A program made the position numbers and the translations under genes. From Metabacillus litoralis (GTDB lineage Bacteria > Bacillota > Bacilli > Bacillales > Bacillaceae), in NCBI RefSeq assembly GCF_007994985.1, contig NZ_VOQF01000006.1, positions 186,001-250,000 on the forward strand: a stretch of DNA of 64,000 nt. Reading direction: 5' to 3'. Under the pieces are notes generated by a model. The model was not told where the DNA came from. It ran no database searches and was given only the letters and a program-made list of their open reading frames with translations. Shown here piece by piece: positions 43,322 through 53,465 of the stretch. Positions within the stretch are counted from its first letter, which is position 1; the number at the start of each line of letters is the position of its first letter.

Positions 43322-45145
43322 CTACATAAATCGAAAACTCAATTCTACAGAAGTCAATTTGCTGGGCTTCTTAACTGTAAAATCTAACTGATACAACTCT
43401 TCTCTCTTCCCAAAATGATTTATAAATTCATTTTCTCGAATAATTAAATCTAGTTGCTCTCGATCAAAATACACTTTTATTTTCTCAGATCCTTCCAAAA
43501 TTATCCCTGTAGAATCTTCAATGACCTTCATGACAGGAGTAATAAATCGTTCAACGATGGAAATTGGATTTTCTAAAAAATGAAATGTATCAATTAGAAC
43601 CAGTTCTGGTGTATGATTTTTCTTCCATTGAAATTTCCTTACTAAATGCTCTAAGCTCTTCATGTTATATGCTTTATTAAGATCCATTTCAATTAAATCT
43701 TCTGTTTGATTGCTGAAATAATCTATAATCGTTGATTTGTGATTGTATCCTTCAGTTTGAAATTGATTGTTGATGACTGGCACCGAATGTCCATGAGATC
43801 CATTACATAAAAATGTATAACGTTTTTGGTTAAAATAATCCTCACAATACATTCCACTTCCTAAATCCTTAAAAAAAGATTCTCCTTTTGCTTGTAAAAT
43901 AAAATGGCCAATATCATTATGATTATGTGGCTCATCATTATGTCCACCTTTACAAGCAAATACATACTCATCATGTCTTGAAATGAACCATTGTGAATCT
44001 TTAAGATAATACGTTTCGTTACGCCAAGGATTACCACTTAACTTTTCATCTAACCAAAGTAAATTTCTAAAAGCTGGTGCCCATCTACTACAATGGTCTT
44101 CATCATAAGATGCACGTAGCTCTACTTCGGGAACTTCAATATCAGGAAAAATAGTTTTTAAATAATGACTAAGACCTAAAAATATAGCTCCTCTTTCTGT
44201 TGAGTCAGAAAAGTTTACAACCTGATTTTTATAGATAAAACATTTTTGCTGAAAAAGAGCTATTTGATGAACTTTTTGAATATGAAATAAGTTAATTTCA
44301 TCAGATGTTTTTTTCTTGAGTAAATCTGCAAAGTAGACATAAAAACCAAAACCGTACTGCCAGTATCCATATCCCTCCATACAAGCACCATCATTGTTAA
44401 ATCCTTTTAAGTAATATGAAATAGCTTTTAACACTTTCTCTAGAATTGAAGCTAATTGTTTATCATCCTTTATTAAATGTAATGCAGCTGATCCGATTGC
44501 GCCTGCACAGACCGCTGACCAATTATGAGTTGAGGTCTCCCAATCAAATGATTGTTTTTGGAAGGGAACAAGTACGCGACGAAATACCTCATTCACCATT
44601 CTTTTTTGAATGAGGGGATCAATGATATGCTCCGTTAATTTCAGTATTTCACTGAGTGTAAATGCGGTTTCAGCAGCAAACAAATCAATAGTGTAAAAAG
44701 GATCCTCAAATTGCTGAAACTGATCATCCAATTTTGTATCCATCTCAGTACTATTTTTTAAGTGGGCTGGTAAACACCATGTGTACTCATTGCAAATAGA
44801 CCAAATGGTTTCATGAAGTTCCTTCAAATAAATAGGTTCATCCGGTTCTATCAACGTCATTAAAGCAAATGTATTTAAACGTCTTCTTGTTGCAAAGTAG
44901 CTTCTCTCATACTCAAGTCTTGATCCAGTTTCTCTAAAGATAGTAAACTCATAAAATGTGAGCTCTTGAAGGGGTGTTTCGAGTAGCTTTGTTGCTTCAT
45001 CTTTTATTTCAAGTAATAGAGATTGATAAACTGTTTTCTCCTTTATTTCTTTAAACCAATTAGCTTGTTCTTGCTTTGATGAAAATAAAAGAGAGGACTT
45101 GTTCTTTTTAATCAAAGCATGTATTTGCTCATATTCTAAAAGCAA
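43322..45145 (-). CDS. Heparinase II/III-family polysaccharide lyase or hydrolase
   Basis: This 607-residue protein without a signal peptide has an N-terminal alpha/alpha toroid (~1-370) and a C-terminal beta-sandwich with the heparinase II/III hallmark GHNDEPHNHNDIGHFIL. That is followed by FFKDLGSGMYCEDYF and CNGSHGHSVPVINNQFQ. Relatives are lyases of uronate-containing glycans or oligouronides. The cytoplasmic location points to an oligosaccharide substrate brought in by the importer at 52068-55540. The start is TTG after GAGGTG. It is last in the run sensor kinase - regulator - DUF2264 - lyase. The exact PL family cannot be told by eye. Confidence 0.85.
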   Translation of the reverse strand: MLLEYEQIHALIKKNKSSLLFSSKQEQANWFKEIKEKTVYQSLLLEIKDEATKLLETPLQELTFYEFTIFRETGSRLEYERSYFATRRRLNTFALMTLIEPDEPIYLKELHETIWSICNEYTWCLPAHLKNSTEMDTKLDDQFQQFEDPFYTIDLFAAETAFTLSEILKLTEHIIDPLIQKRMVNEVFRRVLVPFQKQSFDWETSTHNWSAVCAGAIGSAALHLIKDDKQLASILEKVLKAISYYLKGFNNDGACMEGYGYWQYGFGFYVYFADLLKKKTSDEINLFHIQKVHQIALFQQKCFIYKNQVVNFSDSTERGAIFLGLSHYLKTIFPDIEVPEVELRASYDEDHCSRWAPAFRNLLWLDEKLSGNPWRNETYYLKDSQWFISRHDEYVFACKGGHNDEPHNHNDIGHFILQAKGESFFKDLGSGMYCEDYFNQKRYTFLCNGSHGHSVPVINNQFQTEGYNHKSTIIDYFSNQTEDLIEMDLNKAYNMKSLEHLVRKFQWKKNHTPELVLIDTFHFLENPISIVERFITPVMKVIEDSTGIILEGSEKIKVYFDREQLDLIIRENEFINHFGKREELYQLDFTVKKPSKLTSVELSFRFM

Positions 45146-45191
45146 ATAATTTTCACCTCACAATTTAGAGAAACATAATATACTCCTCTAT

Positions 45192-47039
45192 TTAAATTGG
45201 AATTATCACTGCTGCTTCATCCAAAAATTGAACAATGATTTTCTCCTTATCTATTTCTACACTAGGAACTGCTCTCCAGCTATCTTCATCAGTATTAGTT
45301 GCTCCATACACAGCATTAACGAGGAAATGGGTTCCTGGCATAATTCTCTTCTGAATCGTCGGAATAACAGTACGAGAATGCAGAATGTTTGTATTTGAAT
45401 TCGGATAAACTAAGTCAGCTCTACCTCCACCATCAAGACTTTTCATTCCGCTTGCTCCCGATGACATTTGAGCAAAACATTCAAGATTCATTTGATCCGT
45501 TTTTAATGTAGCTTCTCCCTTTTCACTTTCAATCCCTAATGCAAAGCCACCATCAGCTGTATCTAGTGTTCTGCTTGTTTTTATACAATGTATTCGAATA
45601 TGCCAAGGTGTGCCTGGGACAATCCATGTTTGCACCTCTACGTCATTCCAAGGCTTCCATTTCGTATAGATATAATTCTTTTCAACTTTAGTATCTTCAC
45701 ATTCTCTTTTCACTCGATAAATATTATCTCCTTCACTCAAAGCTAATATTGAATCAAATGCTCCTTGTGAAAGCCCCCATTCTGCTCGTGGTACACTAAA
45801 ACCAAAAGTAGTAGAATAAACAAACTTTTCATATTTTGCTGAGGTGTGAGTATGTTCGTTTGTTGATAGATGTCCTGAATTGAAAGCAAGAACATGATCT
45901 TTGTTTTGATTTCTAAAAATGATCATATGTGGTTCTTTCTGAATCCTTTTTTCCTGTAATAGAGGGAGTGGCTCCTCTTCTGCTCGCCAGAAGGGATGAT
46001 CACCATCAAGAGCTAAAGGTAAAAATGATTTTAACGCCCAATAAGGTGAACCTGGTGAATTATAATTTTCAGCTACAATCAAGTTAGGATAAGAATATCC
46101 TATTGTTAAAATGCCATTATCGTTAAAGATAGGTTGCTTAAACCACCATCTCATGTTTCTAAGAATAATTCCTTTCATTATCCCTAATGAAAAAGGCTTA
46201 ATACCTGCATAAACCGCAGCTCCCCAGAATGAAGACATGGCAAATCGATACGTTAAGCTTCGCCCATAAGGAACAGATGAACCATTTGTTGAAAACCAGT
46301 AAATAAACTCTTTTGAAAACATCTCTGCGCGTTCTTTATATTTTTTAGAACGGATAGGATCTTCTTTTTCCATAAACTTAGAGTAGATAAGGCCATAAAA
46401 ATGAAGAGCAAAAGGTACATAATAATCTGAATGTCCATCAATACCATCCGAATACCAACCATTAGATACATAAAATTGATCAATTCTTTCTAAATTTTCT
46501 TCAACTTTACAGCGATCATATTGTTGTCCGACATTTTTCAATCCTAGATTAACAAGAACAGCAAAGAATAACCAATTACAATCATGTGCTTTACATTGAT
46601 TAATTTGTGATAACCATTTTGTTAAATTTTCTTTTTCTTGTAGATTAAGAGGATCCCAAATCTTGCTTGGAATTAGTAATAAAGATAAACCAAAAGCAGC
46701 CATTTCAACTATTTTTTGATCAAAATGGGTTATTTCTCCCCAATATTCCTCATGATTAGGGTTTGTTCCATTTTTTATACCTTGCAGATGCATTTTCCAC
46801 AGATCAGATTCTTTCTCTTCACAAGCAAGTAAGGGTGCTAAGCCCCATAATAATCTTGAAAAGGCCTCAAATTCAGATGTGGAATCAGAGTATGCAGCAC
46901 TTGTATTTCCCAATTTCAACCTGGTAAACCCTTTACTATAAAAAGATTTTAATGGATTAAAAATTTGTTTTAGTGCCTCAGTTACATCTTCCCTAGATTT
47001 AAGAGGGTTTGTTTGAAGCGATTCAATTTTAGTAAGCAT
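45192..47039 (-). CDS. DUF2264-family protein, probable uronate-active glycoside hydrolase
   Basis: This ~615-residue cytoplasmic protein from the ATG at 47039 follows AAAGGGGATC; the frame extends 27 codons upstream with no ribosome site. PLKSREDVTEALKQIFNPL, FEAFSRLLWGLAPLLA, GWYSDGIDGHSDYYVPFALHFYGLIY and SSFWGAA are typical of DUF2264, an alpha/alpha toroid fold followed by a beta domain (KYEKFVYSTTFGFSVPRAEW). To my knowledge, members have been placed in a CAZy glycoside hydrolase family (GH154, beta-glucuronidase), but this needs checking. A cre-like box lies at 47157-47170. It sits 46 bases upstream of the heparinase-like gene. Confidence 0.8.
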   Translation of the reverse strand: MLTKIESLQTNPLKSREDVTEALKQIFNPLKSFYSKGFTRLKLGNTSAAYSDSTSEFEAFSRLLWGLAPLLACEEKESDLWKMHLQGIKNGTNPNHEEYWGEITHFDQKIVEMAAFGLSLLLIPSKIWDPLNLQEKENLTKWLSQINQCKAHDCNWLFFAVLVNLGLKNVGQQYDRCKVEENLERIDQFYVSNGWYSDGIDGHSDYYVPFALHFYGLIYSKFMEKEDPIRSKKYKERAEMFSKEFIYWFSTNGSSVPYGRSLTYRFAMSSFWGAAVYAGIKPFSLGIMKGIILRNMRWWFKQPIFNDNGILTIGYSYPNLIVAENYNSPGSPYWALKSFLPLALDGDHPFWRAEEEPLPLLQEKRIQKEPHMIIFRNQNKDHVLAFNSGHLSTNEHTHTSAKYEKFVYSTTFGFSVPRAEWGLSQGAFDSILALSEGDNIYRVKRECEDTKVEKNYIYTKWKPWNDVEVQTWIVPGTPWHIRIHCIKTSRTLDTADGGFALGIESEKGEATLKTDQMNLECFAQMSSGASGMKSLDGGGRADLVYPNSNTNILHSRTVIPTIQKRIMPGTHFLVNAVYGATNTDEDSWRAVPSVEIDKEKIIVQFLDEAAVIIPI

Positions 47040-47156
47040 GAAATCATGATCCCCTTTCAATTTATAAGCCAAATTAAACCTAAAACCAGCTATCTTATCT
47101 AGTAGAACCAATTTCCACAAAAATTCTTATATTAAAAAGGAAGTAATCAACCCCTC

Positions 47157-47170
47157 TTTAAACGCTTACA
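47157..47170 (-). promoter_or_regulatory. cre-like site upstream of the DUF2264 gene
   Basis: The minus strand reads TGTAAGCGTTTAAA, 13 of 14 to the CcpA box. It lies in the gap between the response-regulator stop (47193) and the DUF2264 start, so the enzyme pair may have its own catabolite-repressed promoter. Confidence 0.5.
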
Positions 47171-47192
47171 AAATAAAAGGTGATATAATTCC

Positions 47193-48803
47193 TTACCGCT
47201 TTTCTCCTCTATACTCAATAGGAGTGACACCAACGTAGTTTTTAAACACTTTAATAAAGTAGCTCTGATTGTCATACCCTAACCTCTCACATATTTTCCC
47301 AACAGAGTCAACAGTTTGTTCGAGTAATTCTTTTGCTCTGTTCATTTTGGCTCTTGTCACATACTCAACAAAAGTACCACCAACTTCTTTTTTAAAAAGT
47401 CTGCTGAAATAACTAGGATTCAAATAAAGAATGTTCGCAACTTCATCAAGTGTTATTTTCTTTTCTAAATTCACTTCAACATATTTACAAGCCTCGAGTA
47501 CTTCTTTTCGTCTGGATTTTGAACTAGTACTGTTAACTGCAGACAGAAGCATTTCAAAATAATGAATTAACCAGGTTCTTAGCTCTATTAAAGAATCGAT
47601 TCCAATTACTTCTTCATGAAGAACTTCATTTGATGTATTAGTACCAAAAAACTGTAAAGCCTTCATCTTAACCTTAAGATCAAGTAAAAGTTTAAGAGTC
47701 CAGTCTTTCACAATTTCTGCTGAATATTCTTTTTCCTTAAAGATATCCATCCACTTACATATAAGTGGTCTAATCTCTGAAACATCTTTATTTATAATAA
47801 GCTGTCTGATTTCATTTGACGCCTTGTCATACCATTCAAATAAGCTTTCATTTGTTTTTGCTTCTAGTCGTTTTTTCTCTATTTTGCATGTTTCCATATA
47901 AAATCGTTGATTCGAACTATCGAGTAAATGATGCAGTGATGTTTTAAAAGAATGATAGGAATCAAATGGTTTATCTACTATAAAAGAGAGGGTAATATTT
48001 AATGAACTAAAAACGTTTCTCTGAATTTTCTCAAGACATTTTGTTGTTACTCCGTAACTATCTGACTTTAACGTTGTACTATATGGAAAGAACAAAAAAG
48101 ATTCCTTCTCACTAAAATTAAAAGAAATGGCTATCTGATCATCATCATTTAATACTTCATTAATGACATTTTGGATCGAGAATAATAATGTATCTTCAGA
48201 ATGATAAGATATCTTGGCAGAGCGATAATCTTGTATGAAGCATAATACAGGTATAAACATTCTATTCGTTAAATCCAACCCATAGGATCGTGCTTCATCG
48301 TAAATACCTTTATTTTCAAAGCTGCTTTGATCAATCGTTTTACGTAGAAAATCTCTTTTCATTGATTCTCTGTTTCGTTCAACAATACTCTCTAACTTGA
48401 ATTCTTTTATTTTTTTCTGATCTTCTCTTTCTTTATTTTGCTTTAATTTTTTTAGTACTTCAGTTAAATCTTTCGGATTAAGTGTATCTTTTAAAAGATA
48501 ATCTTGTACATTGAGCTTTAAAGCCTGATGTGCATAATCAAACTCATTGTGACACGTTAACATGCAAACCTGTATATTAGGATTTAATTCTTTTAATTTC
48601 TTGGTTAATTCTAATCCATTCATTTTAGGCATACCGATATCAGTTATTAATATGTCTGGCATTTCATTTAAGGCATGGGTTAGAGCATTAGCTCCATTTT
48701 CATGAGTGCTTTGAAGATTTAATCCTAATTGGTTCCAATTGATTGTCTCAATTAATAGCTCTAGAACTGGATAATCATCATCTACTAGCATTACGTTATA
48801 CAT
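47193..48803 (-). CDS. Response regulator with AraC-type DNA-binding domain (second system)
   Basis: This 536-residue protein has a receiver domain at the N-terminus (VMLVDDDYPVLELL, acceptor Asp in DILITDIGMPKMNGLEL, Lys in YLLKDTL), a long middle part, and a C-terminal AraC double helix-turn-helix (ICERLGYDNQSYFIKVFKNYVGVTPIEYR). It is the partner of the kinase encoded 7 bases upstream and likely activates the second polysaccharide locus (43322-57216 and perhaps the GH59 gene). The ATG follows GGGGAGG. Confidence 0.92.
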   Translation of the reverse strand: MYNVMLVDDDYPVLELLIETINWNQLGLNLQSTHENGANALTHALNEMPDILITDIGMPKMNGLELTKKLKELNPNIQVCMLTCHNEFDYAHQALKLNVQDYLLKDTLNPKDLTEVLKKLKQNKEREDQKKIKEFKLESIVERNRESMKRDFLRKTIDQSSFENKGIYDEARSYGLDLTNRMFIPVLCFIQDYRSAKISYHSEDTLLFSIQNVINEVLNDDDQIAISFNFSEKESFLFFPYSTTLKSDSYGVTTKCLEKIQRNVFSSLNITLSFIVDKPFDSYHSFKTSLHHLLDSSNQRFYMETCKIEKKRLEAKTNESLFEWYDKASNEIRQLIINKDVSEIRPLICKWMDIFKEKEYSAEIVKDWTLKLLLDLKVKMKALQFFGTNTSNEVLHEEVIGIDSLIELRTWLIHYFEMLLSAVNSTSSKSRRKEVLEACKYVEVNLEKKITLDEVANILYLNPSYFSRLFKKEVGGTFVEYVTRAKMNRAKELLEQTVDSVGKICERLGYDNQSYFIKVFKNYVGVTPIEYRGEKR

Positions 48804-48810
48804 TCATCAT

Positions 48811-50616
48811 TCAACCTCCCCTTAAAACAGACAGTACCACTTTTGTACCTTTTCCCACTTCACTATACACTTCCATATTGAATGCATTACCAAAAGTCAT
48901 ACACATTCTTTCATATACATTTGTTATACCAATACTTGAGAACCCCATCTTATTTTGCACATTACTAAAGCCTGCATCTCTAGTTAGTCTTTTTCGTAGA
49001 TTTAATAGTGACTGTTCACTCATTCCCTCACCATTATCTTCAATAATAATGAAGAAATCATTCCTTTTTAAAAAGGCTTCTACAGTAATTTTTCCAGCAC
49101 TTTGATTTAATCCATGGATAATAGAGTTTTCAATAATTGGTTGTAAAATAAAACGTGGTATCGTTTCTAAATATGCAGTATCTGATACATTAACCTCAAA
49201 TTGAACTGCTTCTCTTTGACGCATATTCATTAGACGTACATAATCTGTTACGATACCTACTTCATCTCTAAATGTGATCATGCCTTTGTCTTGATCAATG
49301 GTCATTCGTAACAATTTAGATAATGAGCTAATCATTTCAGCACTCTCATAATCACCCTTTTTCATCACTTTCATTCGAATGGAATTTAATACATTAAATA
49401 AGAAATGTGGATTAATTTGAGCCTGAAGCATTGATAGCTCTGCTTTTCGTTTTCTTATTTGAGTTTCTGTAATTTCACTGATCATTTCATTTACTCGATC
49501 AAGCATTAAATTAAAAGAATTAGAGAGTTTACCTATTTCATCCTTATTTTGAACGTTAGAACGAACCTTTAAGTTACCACTTTGTACAGTTTCTGCCACA
49601 TTGCTTAAATGCACTAATGGCTTTGTGATTGTCTGTAATATATAGGCTAATAATAGGAAAAAGATAATAAATGAAATCAATTGAACAAGAAATACCTTTT
49701 GGAAAATTGAATTAATTTTAAAGATAGCTTGTTTGTATGGATTAACTGATACGAGCTTCCATCCCATATTCATTATTTGATGATCTGCATAAAGGAAATT
49801 CTCTTTCTGTGCAGTTATGATATTTGTAAAATTCGGATCTTGAATTTCCTTTATATAAGGAAATTTGTCCCCAATTTTTCCATTGTCTCGATGAGATAAA
49901 ATTTTAAATGATGAATCTACAAGCATCATTTCTTCTTTACCAGGCAAACTTTCAAATGCTTGCTTCACTTTATTTTCCATTATAGTTACAATGACATATC
50001 CATAGATTTTCAGATTAGAATCTCTTAAAGTTCTAGCAACTGAAATCTGATAAGGATTACTTTTTTGTTCCGATTTGAAAACTGTTGGCTGACTTCCGAT
50101 CCAAACGGCTTCATATCCAAAAACTCCATCTAGTTCTTTAAACCAAGGTTTATTAAATAGGTTTTCTGGATTATAATCACTTACAGGATAATTGGTGTAG
50201 TGCTTTCCATTTTTTAGAAGTATCGTTACATATGATTTTTCTCCAAGTAGTGTTACATTTTCAATCGTTTTAGACACTTTACTATACTCTACAAAGCTTT
50301 CATATGCTTCTTCTTGTTCTATAGTATGATCATCTATTTTGGCATTTTTCTTTAAAATAGTGTTAATTTCAGAATCAAGTTGAACAAAATTTGCAGCATA
50401 TAACATATCCTCAAAGATTTTATTCAGGTATTCTCCTGCTAATTTCAATTCTCGATTAGCATTTGACAATGCCTGTTCCTTCATAGCATCCTTTGTTAAA
50501 TAGTTATTAATAAAGAGCGTAATAATAGCAGGTATAACAATACAAATGATGGAAGTTAAAATAACTTTGTAGCGAAAAGAATGGGGTGGTAGCTTCTTTT
50601 GTATCTGACTCCACAT
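48811..50616 (-). CDS. Membrane sensor histidine kinase (second YesM-like)
   Basis: This 601-residue kinase has an N-terminal membrane segment (VILTSIICIVIPAIITLFI), an extracellular Cache-type sensor (~45-295), and a second membrane segment (VFLVQLISFIIFFLLLAYIL). A HAMP domain, the histidine motif AQINPHFLFNVLNSIRM, and an ATPase domain with NSIIHGL, IEDNGEGMS and SSIGITNVYERM follow. It is separate from the kinase at 28572-30338 and therefore likely senses a different oligosaccharide. It is followed at 7 bases by its regulator. Confidence 0.92.
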   Translation of the reverse strand: MWSQIQKKLPPHSFRYKVILTSIICIVIPAIITLFINNYLTKDAMKEQALSNANRELKLAGEYLNKIFEDMLYAANFVQLDSEINTILKKNAKIDDHTIEQEEAYESFVEYSKVSKTIENVTLLGEKSYVTILLKNGKHYTNYPVSDYNPENLFNKPWFKELDGVFGYEAVWIGSQPTVFKSEQKSNPYQISVARTLRDSNLKIYGYVIVTIMENKVKQAFESLPGKEEMMLVDSSFKILSHRDNGKIGDKFPYIKEIQDPNFTNIITAQKENFLYADHQIMNMGWKLVSVNPYKQAIFKINSIFQKVFLVQLISFIIFFLLLAYILQTITKPLVHLSNVAETVQSGNLKVRSNVQNKDEIGKLSNSFNLMLDRVNEMISEITETQIRKRKAELSMLQAQINPHFLFNVLNSIRMKVMKKGDYESAEMISSLSKLLRMTIDQDKGMITFRDEVGIVTDYVRLMNMRQREAVQFEVNVSDTAYLETIPRFILQPIIENSIIHGLNQSAGKITVEAFLKRNDFFIIIEDNGEGMSEQSLLNLRKRLTRDAGFSNVQNKMGFSSIGITNVYERMCMTFGNAFNMEVYSEVGKGTKVVLSVLRGG

Positions 50617-50784
50617 AACTTACCTCCTCATGTAAAGGATAAGATTTCGGGATTAACTATTTTCCCTCTACTTATTATCTTATCAAAAGTTACTGAAGAG
50701 AAGATTTTTTCTTGTGCCTAGTTTGGATACTATAAAGGAAACATGGCATTAAGTACTCTTTTCGTTTAAATTCATGCAATAATT

Positions 50785-51912
50785 TCAAAACAACTGATTA
50801 TTTCCTTTTAATTTAGCTAGACCTTCAACAAAATAGTAGTCTCCATAAATAAGTGGTACATCAATATTCTTCCCTTCAGGATAGTGACTAGTTCCACTAA
50901 GAATTAAGCCTTCTTCATTATGGTTATCCCAAGCACCATAGTTCTCGTAAAGGGATTTAAGTATTCTAGCACCAGCATTCCTATAAATTGCAGATTCTGT
51001 TGAACTTACTTGATCAGCCAATAACAGTAAACCTGATGCTGCAATTGCACCAGCTGAAGAATCACGATATTTTGTAATGTGATCAGGAAGCCTAAAATCC
51101 CAATGTGGAACATAATCTTCTGGTAGATTGGCAATAAAGAAGTGTGAAACATTTTTTGCTGATTGTAGATATTTATCATCCTTTGTATATTTAAAAAGTA
51201 ATGAGAGACCATAAATTGCCCATGCTGCTCCTCTAGACCATGCTGAATCAGGACCAAAGCCTTGACCACCAATAGCTTCAACTCTTTCCCCAGTTTCAGG
51301 ATCAAATCGAACAATATGATGTACAGAACCATCTTTTCGTATAAAATGATCTAAAACAGTTTCTCCATGCTTTTTAGCAACAATACTATATCTAGGATCT
51401 CCCGTTACATCTGTTGCCCAAAATAATAATGGTAGATTCATCAAGCAATCAATAATTGCCCAACCTGAATTTTTTTCTCCTTCATACCATGGATTCCAAG
51501 CACGAATATAGTTCCCTGAAGCATTAAACCTACCCATTAATAAATTTGCTACTAATAGCCCTCGTCTTTTAGAGTCTTCTTCATTTAAAAGTTTATATCT
51601 TGCAACACTTGTTAACGTCCACATAAAGCCCATATCATGATCTAACTTATAATAATCTGTGATAACAGTATCCAATTTCTTTTCACATTGTTCCGCTAAT
51701 TCTTTATAGGAATCATTTTTTGTATCCTGATAAAGCAGCCAAAGTAATCCAGGCCAAAATCCTGCTGTCCACCATGAAGGAGCCTCCAATTGGTACTTCC
51801 CTTCAACACTTGCATGTGGAAAATTTGACCCTATTTTTTCACTCGTTCTTTCAACCTTAGTATTTACTTTCAGCCATGCTTCCTCAACCCATACTAAACT
51901 GCTATTCATCAT
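50785..51912 (-). CDS. GH88 unsaturated glucuronyl hydrolase
   Basis: This 375-residue cytoplasmic alpha/alpha-barrel enzyme hydrolyses the delta-4,5-unsaturated uronic acid left by lyases on glucuronate-type chains. Family motifs are SWWTAGFWPGLLWLLY, HDMGFMWTLTSVARY, the catalytic-Asp region WAIIDCLMNLPLLFWAT, and GPDSAWSRGAAWAIYGL with RDSSAGAIAASGLLLLAD. It lies between the importer binding protein and the two-component genes. This argues that the second locus treats a glucuronate-containing glycan, distinct from the GH105/galacturonate locus. Two adjacent ATGs follow AAAGGTGAT. Confidence 0.93.
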   Translation of the reverse strand: MMNSSLVWVEEAWLKVNTKVERTSEKIGSNFPHASVEGKYQLEAPSWWTAGFWPGLLWLLYQDTKNDSYKELAEQCEKKLDTVITDYYKLDHDMGFMWTLTSVARYKLLNEEDSKRRGLLVANLLMGRFNASGNYIRAWNPWYEGEKNSGWAIIDCLMNLPLLFWATDVTGDPRYSIVAKKHGETVLDHFIRKDGSVHHIVRFDPETGERVEAIGGQGFGPDSAWSRGAAWAIYGLSLLFKYTKDDKYLQSAKNVSHFFIANLPEDYVPHWDFRLPDHITKYRDSSAGAIAASGLLLLADQVSSTESAIYRNAGARILKSLYENYGAWDNHNEEGLILSGTSHYPEGKNIDVPLIYGDYYFVEGLAKLKGNNQLF

Positions 51913-51965
51913 ATCACCTTTCCTATTTTTCAGTTTTCATCAGACATAAAATAACGAAAAGAAAA

Positions 51966-52033
51966 AGGCGTCAGCTTTTGCTGCATCCATTTCCTTTCCT
52001 CCCAATTAAATAGGTTGGGAGGAAGGGAAATGG
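51966..52033 (-). terminator. Large compound hairpin after the second importer's binding protein
   Basis: CCATTTCCTTTCCTCCCAA (51987-52005) pairs with TTGGGAGGAAGGGAAATGG (52015-52033) with one mismatch. On the minus strand it is followed by a small CAGC-AAAA-GCTG hairpin and GACGCCTTTTTCTTTTC. An outer GGCGT/ACGCC pair (52039-52043 with 51967-51971) can enclose both. This would end or limit transcription from the importer into GH88. Confidence 0.8.
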
Positions 52034-52067
52034 CATTTACGCCTAATACATATGCATTTATCAACAA

Positions 52068-53435
52068 TTATTTATTATTATCGATAATTTCTTGTGCTCT
52101 TTCTTGTGTTGCCTTTAATGTTTGCTTAATTTCTTGTTCACCTAAGATTAATTTTTCATACTCTTCATTTACAACCTTGTATAGCTCTGCTTGATAAGGA
52201 ACAGGTGGGATGATCTTGGATGATTTTGCTCCTTTTAATACATTCACTAGTGACTCTCTATCTACTTTTTCAGGTGTTGCAGTATCTGCTAAGATTCCAT
52301 CGATAATAGATCCTAATTCTTCTTCACTAACACCATTCCAAGAAGGAATATTTTTCCCTTGAACGATTTGACCTTCTGATGTGTACCAACGAATAAATGT
52401 ATAAGCTTCTTTCTTATGCTTCGAATTCGCAGCGACAGACATAAAGTCAGTTGTAACTGGAGTATATCCACCTGCATCCCCTTCTTCATTCTTAGGGTAA
52501 GGAGCTACAGCCACATTAAAGTCTAGAGGGAATTGTTCTGTTCCTCCTAATTCTGTATTCATCCAGCTACCAATTAACACCATGCTTGCATCTTGACCAA
52601 AAAACTGATTACGATAATGAAGCTTCTGTGAAATAATATCTGTATAAGGTGTTGCAGATTTATCTACCTTTTCCATTTGAACACGCATTTCTAATGTCTT
52701 TTTAAACAAAGGACTATCAAAATTAGACGTACCATCTGCTTTAATAAATTCTGTATTATCTTCTTCACTAGCAAGAGCTAATTTCATAAATTCCATCCAG
52801 CCACCACCTTGTGGACCGTGAAAATATGTTCCATAATGATCATCTGTTGTTAGTTTTTTTGCATATTCCATATACTGTTCCCATGTCCAATCAGTTGGCA
52901 CTTCTAATCCTGCTTCATCTAAATGATTTTTGTTTAACAATACGTACCAAGGATTGAATTTACCAGGAAGTGCGTAATAGTTATCATTAAGCTTTGTATC
53001 CACTTTATATTCTTCATTTATTGTATATCCTTCTTCTTCAATAAACTCATCAATTGGTGCTACCATACCTAGTGCAACGCGCTGTGCATAACTAGCAGGA
53101 TCACTAAACATTAAAACATCTAATTGTTCACCAGAAGCAGCCGCCAAATCTAACTTCTGTGTTGCTTCTTGGGTGTCTCCCTTTTCACTAAGAATGACAA
53201 GATCAACATCTATTTTAGGGTACTCTTCCTCAAAAGCTGCAATTGTTTTTTCCCAATTATAGCTTGCTTCATTTCCGTGTGTATGGAACTTAATTGTCAC
53301 AGCTTCATCAGATGCCTTATTATCCTTATCATTTTCTGTTCCAGCGGTGCTTTCTCCACCACCTGTACAACCTGCTAGTACCCCAACTAACATTGTCGAA
53401 GCAGCTAATGTAGACCAAAACTTCTTCTTCATCAT
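52068..53435 (-). CDS. Solute-binding lipoprotein of the second oligosaccharide importer
   Basis: This 455-residue extracellular lipoprotein has the lipobox LVGVLAGCTG near residue 20, an acidic linker, and a family-1 binding-protein fold (VTIKFHTHGNEASYNWEKTIAAFEEEYPKIDVD, AAASGEQLDVLMFSDPASYAQRVALGMVAP). It is not a close paralogue of the two YesO-type proteins. It presumably binds oligomers made by the GH59 or other secreted enzymes. The ATG follows AAGGGGGAG. A near-cre site (53466-53479) lies 31 bases upstream, the same distance as at yesO. Confidence 0.93.
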   Translation of the reverse strand: MMKKKFWSTLAASTMLVGVLAGCTGGGESTAGTENDKDNKASDEAVTIKFHTHGNEASYNWEKTIAAFEEEYPKIDVDLVILSEKGDTQEATQKLDLAAASGEQLDVLMFSDPASYAQRVALGMVAPIDEFIEEEGYTINEEYKVDTKLNDNYYALPGKFNPWYVLLNKNHLDEAGLEVPTDWTWEQYMEYAKKLTTDDHYGTYFHGPQGGGWMEFMKLALASEEDNTEFIKADGTSNFDSPLFKKTLEMRVQMEKVDKSATPYTDIISQKLHYRNQFFGQDASMVLIGSWMNTELGGTEQFPLDFNVAVAPYPKNEEGDAGGYTPVTTDFMSVAANSKHKKEAYTFIRWYTSEGQIVQGKNIPSWNGVSEEELGSIIDGILADTATPEKVDRESLVNVLKGAKSSKIIPPVPYQAELYKVVNEEYEKLILGEQEIKQTLKATQERAQEIIDNNK

Positions 53436-53465
53436 ATTTCTCCCCCTTATTAAGTTCTTCTACAA

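Noticed and set aside
45841-46483. Alternative frame inside the DUF2264 gene
   Set aside because: It is a shifted-frame translation of a conserved enzyme, not a gene.
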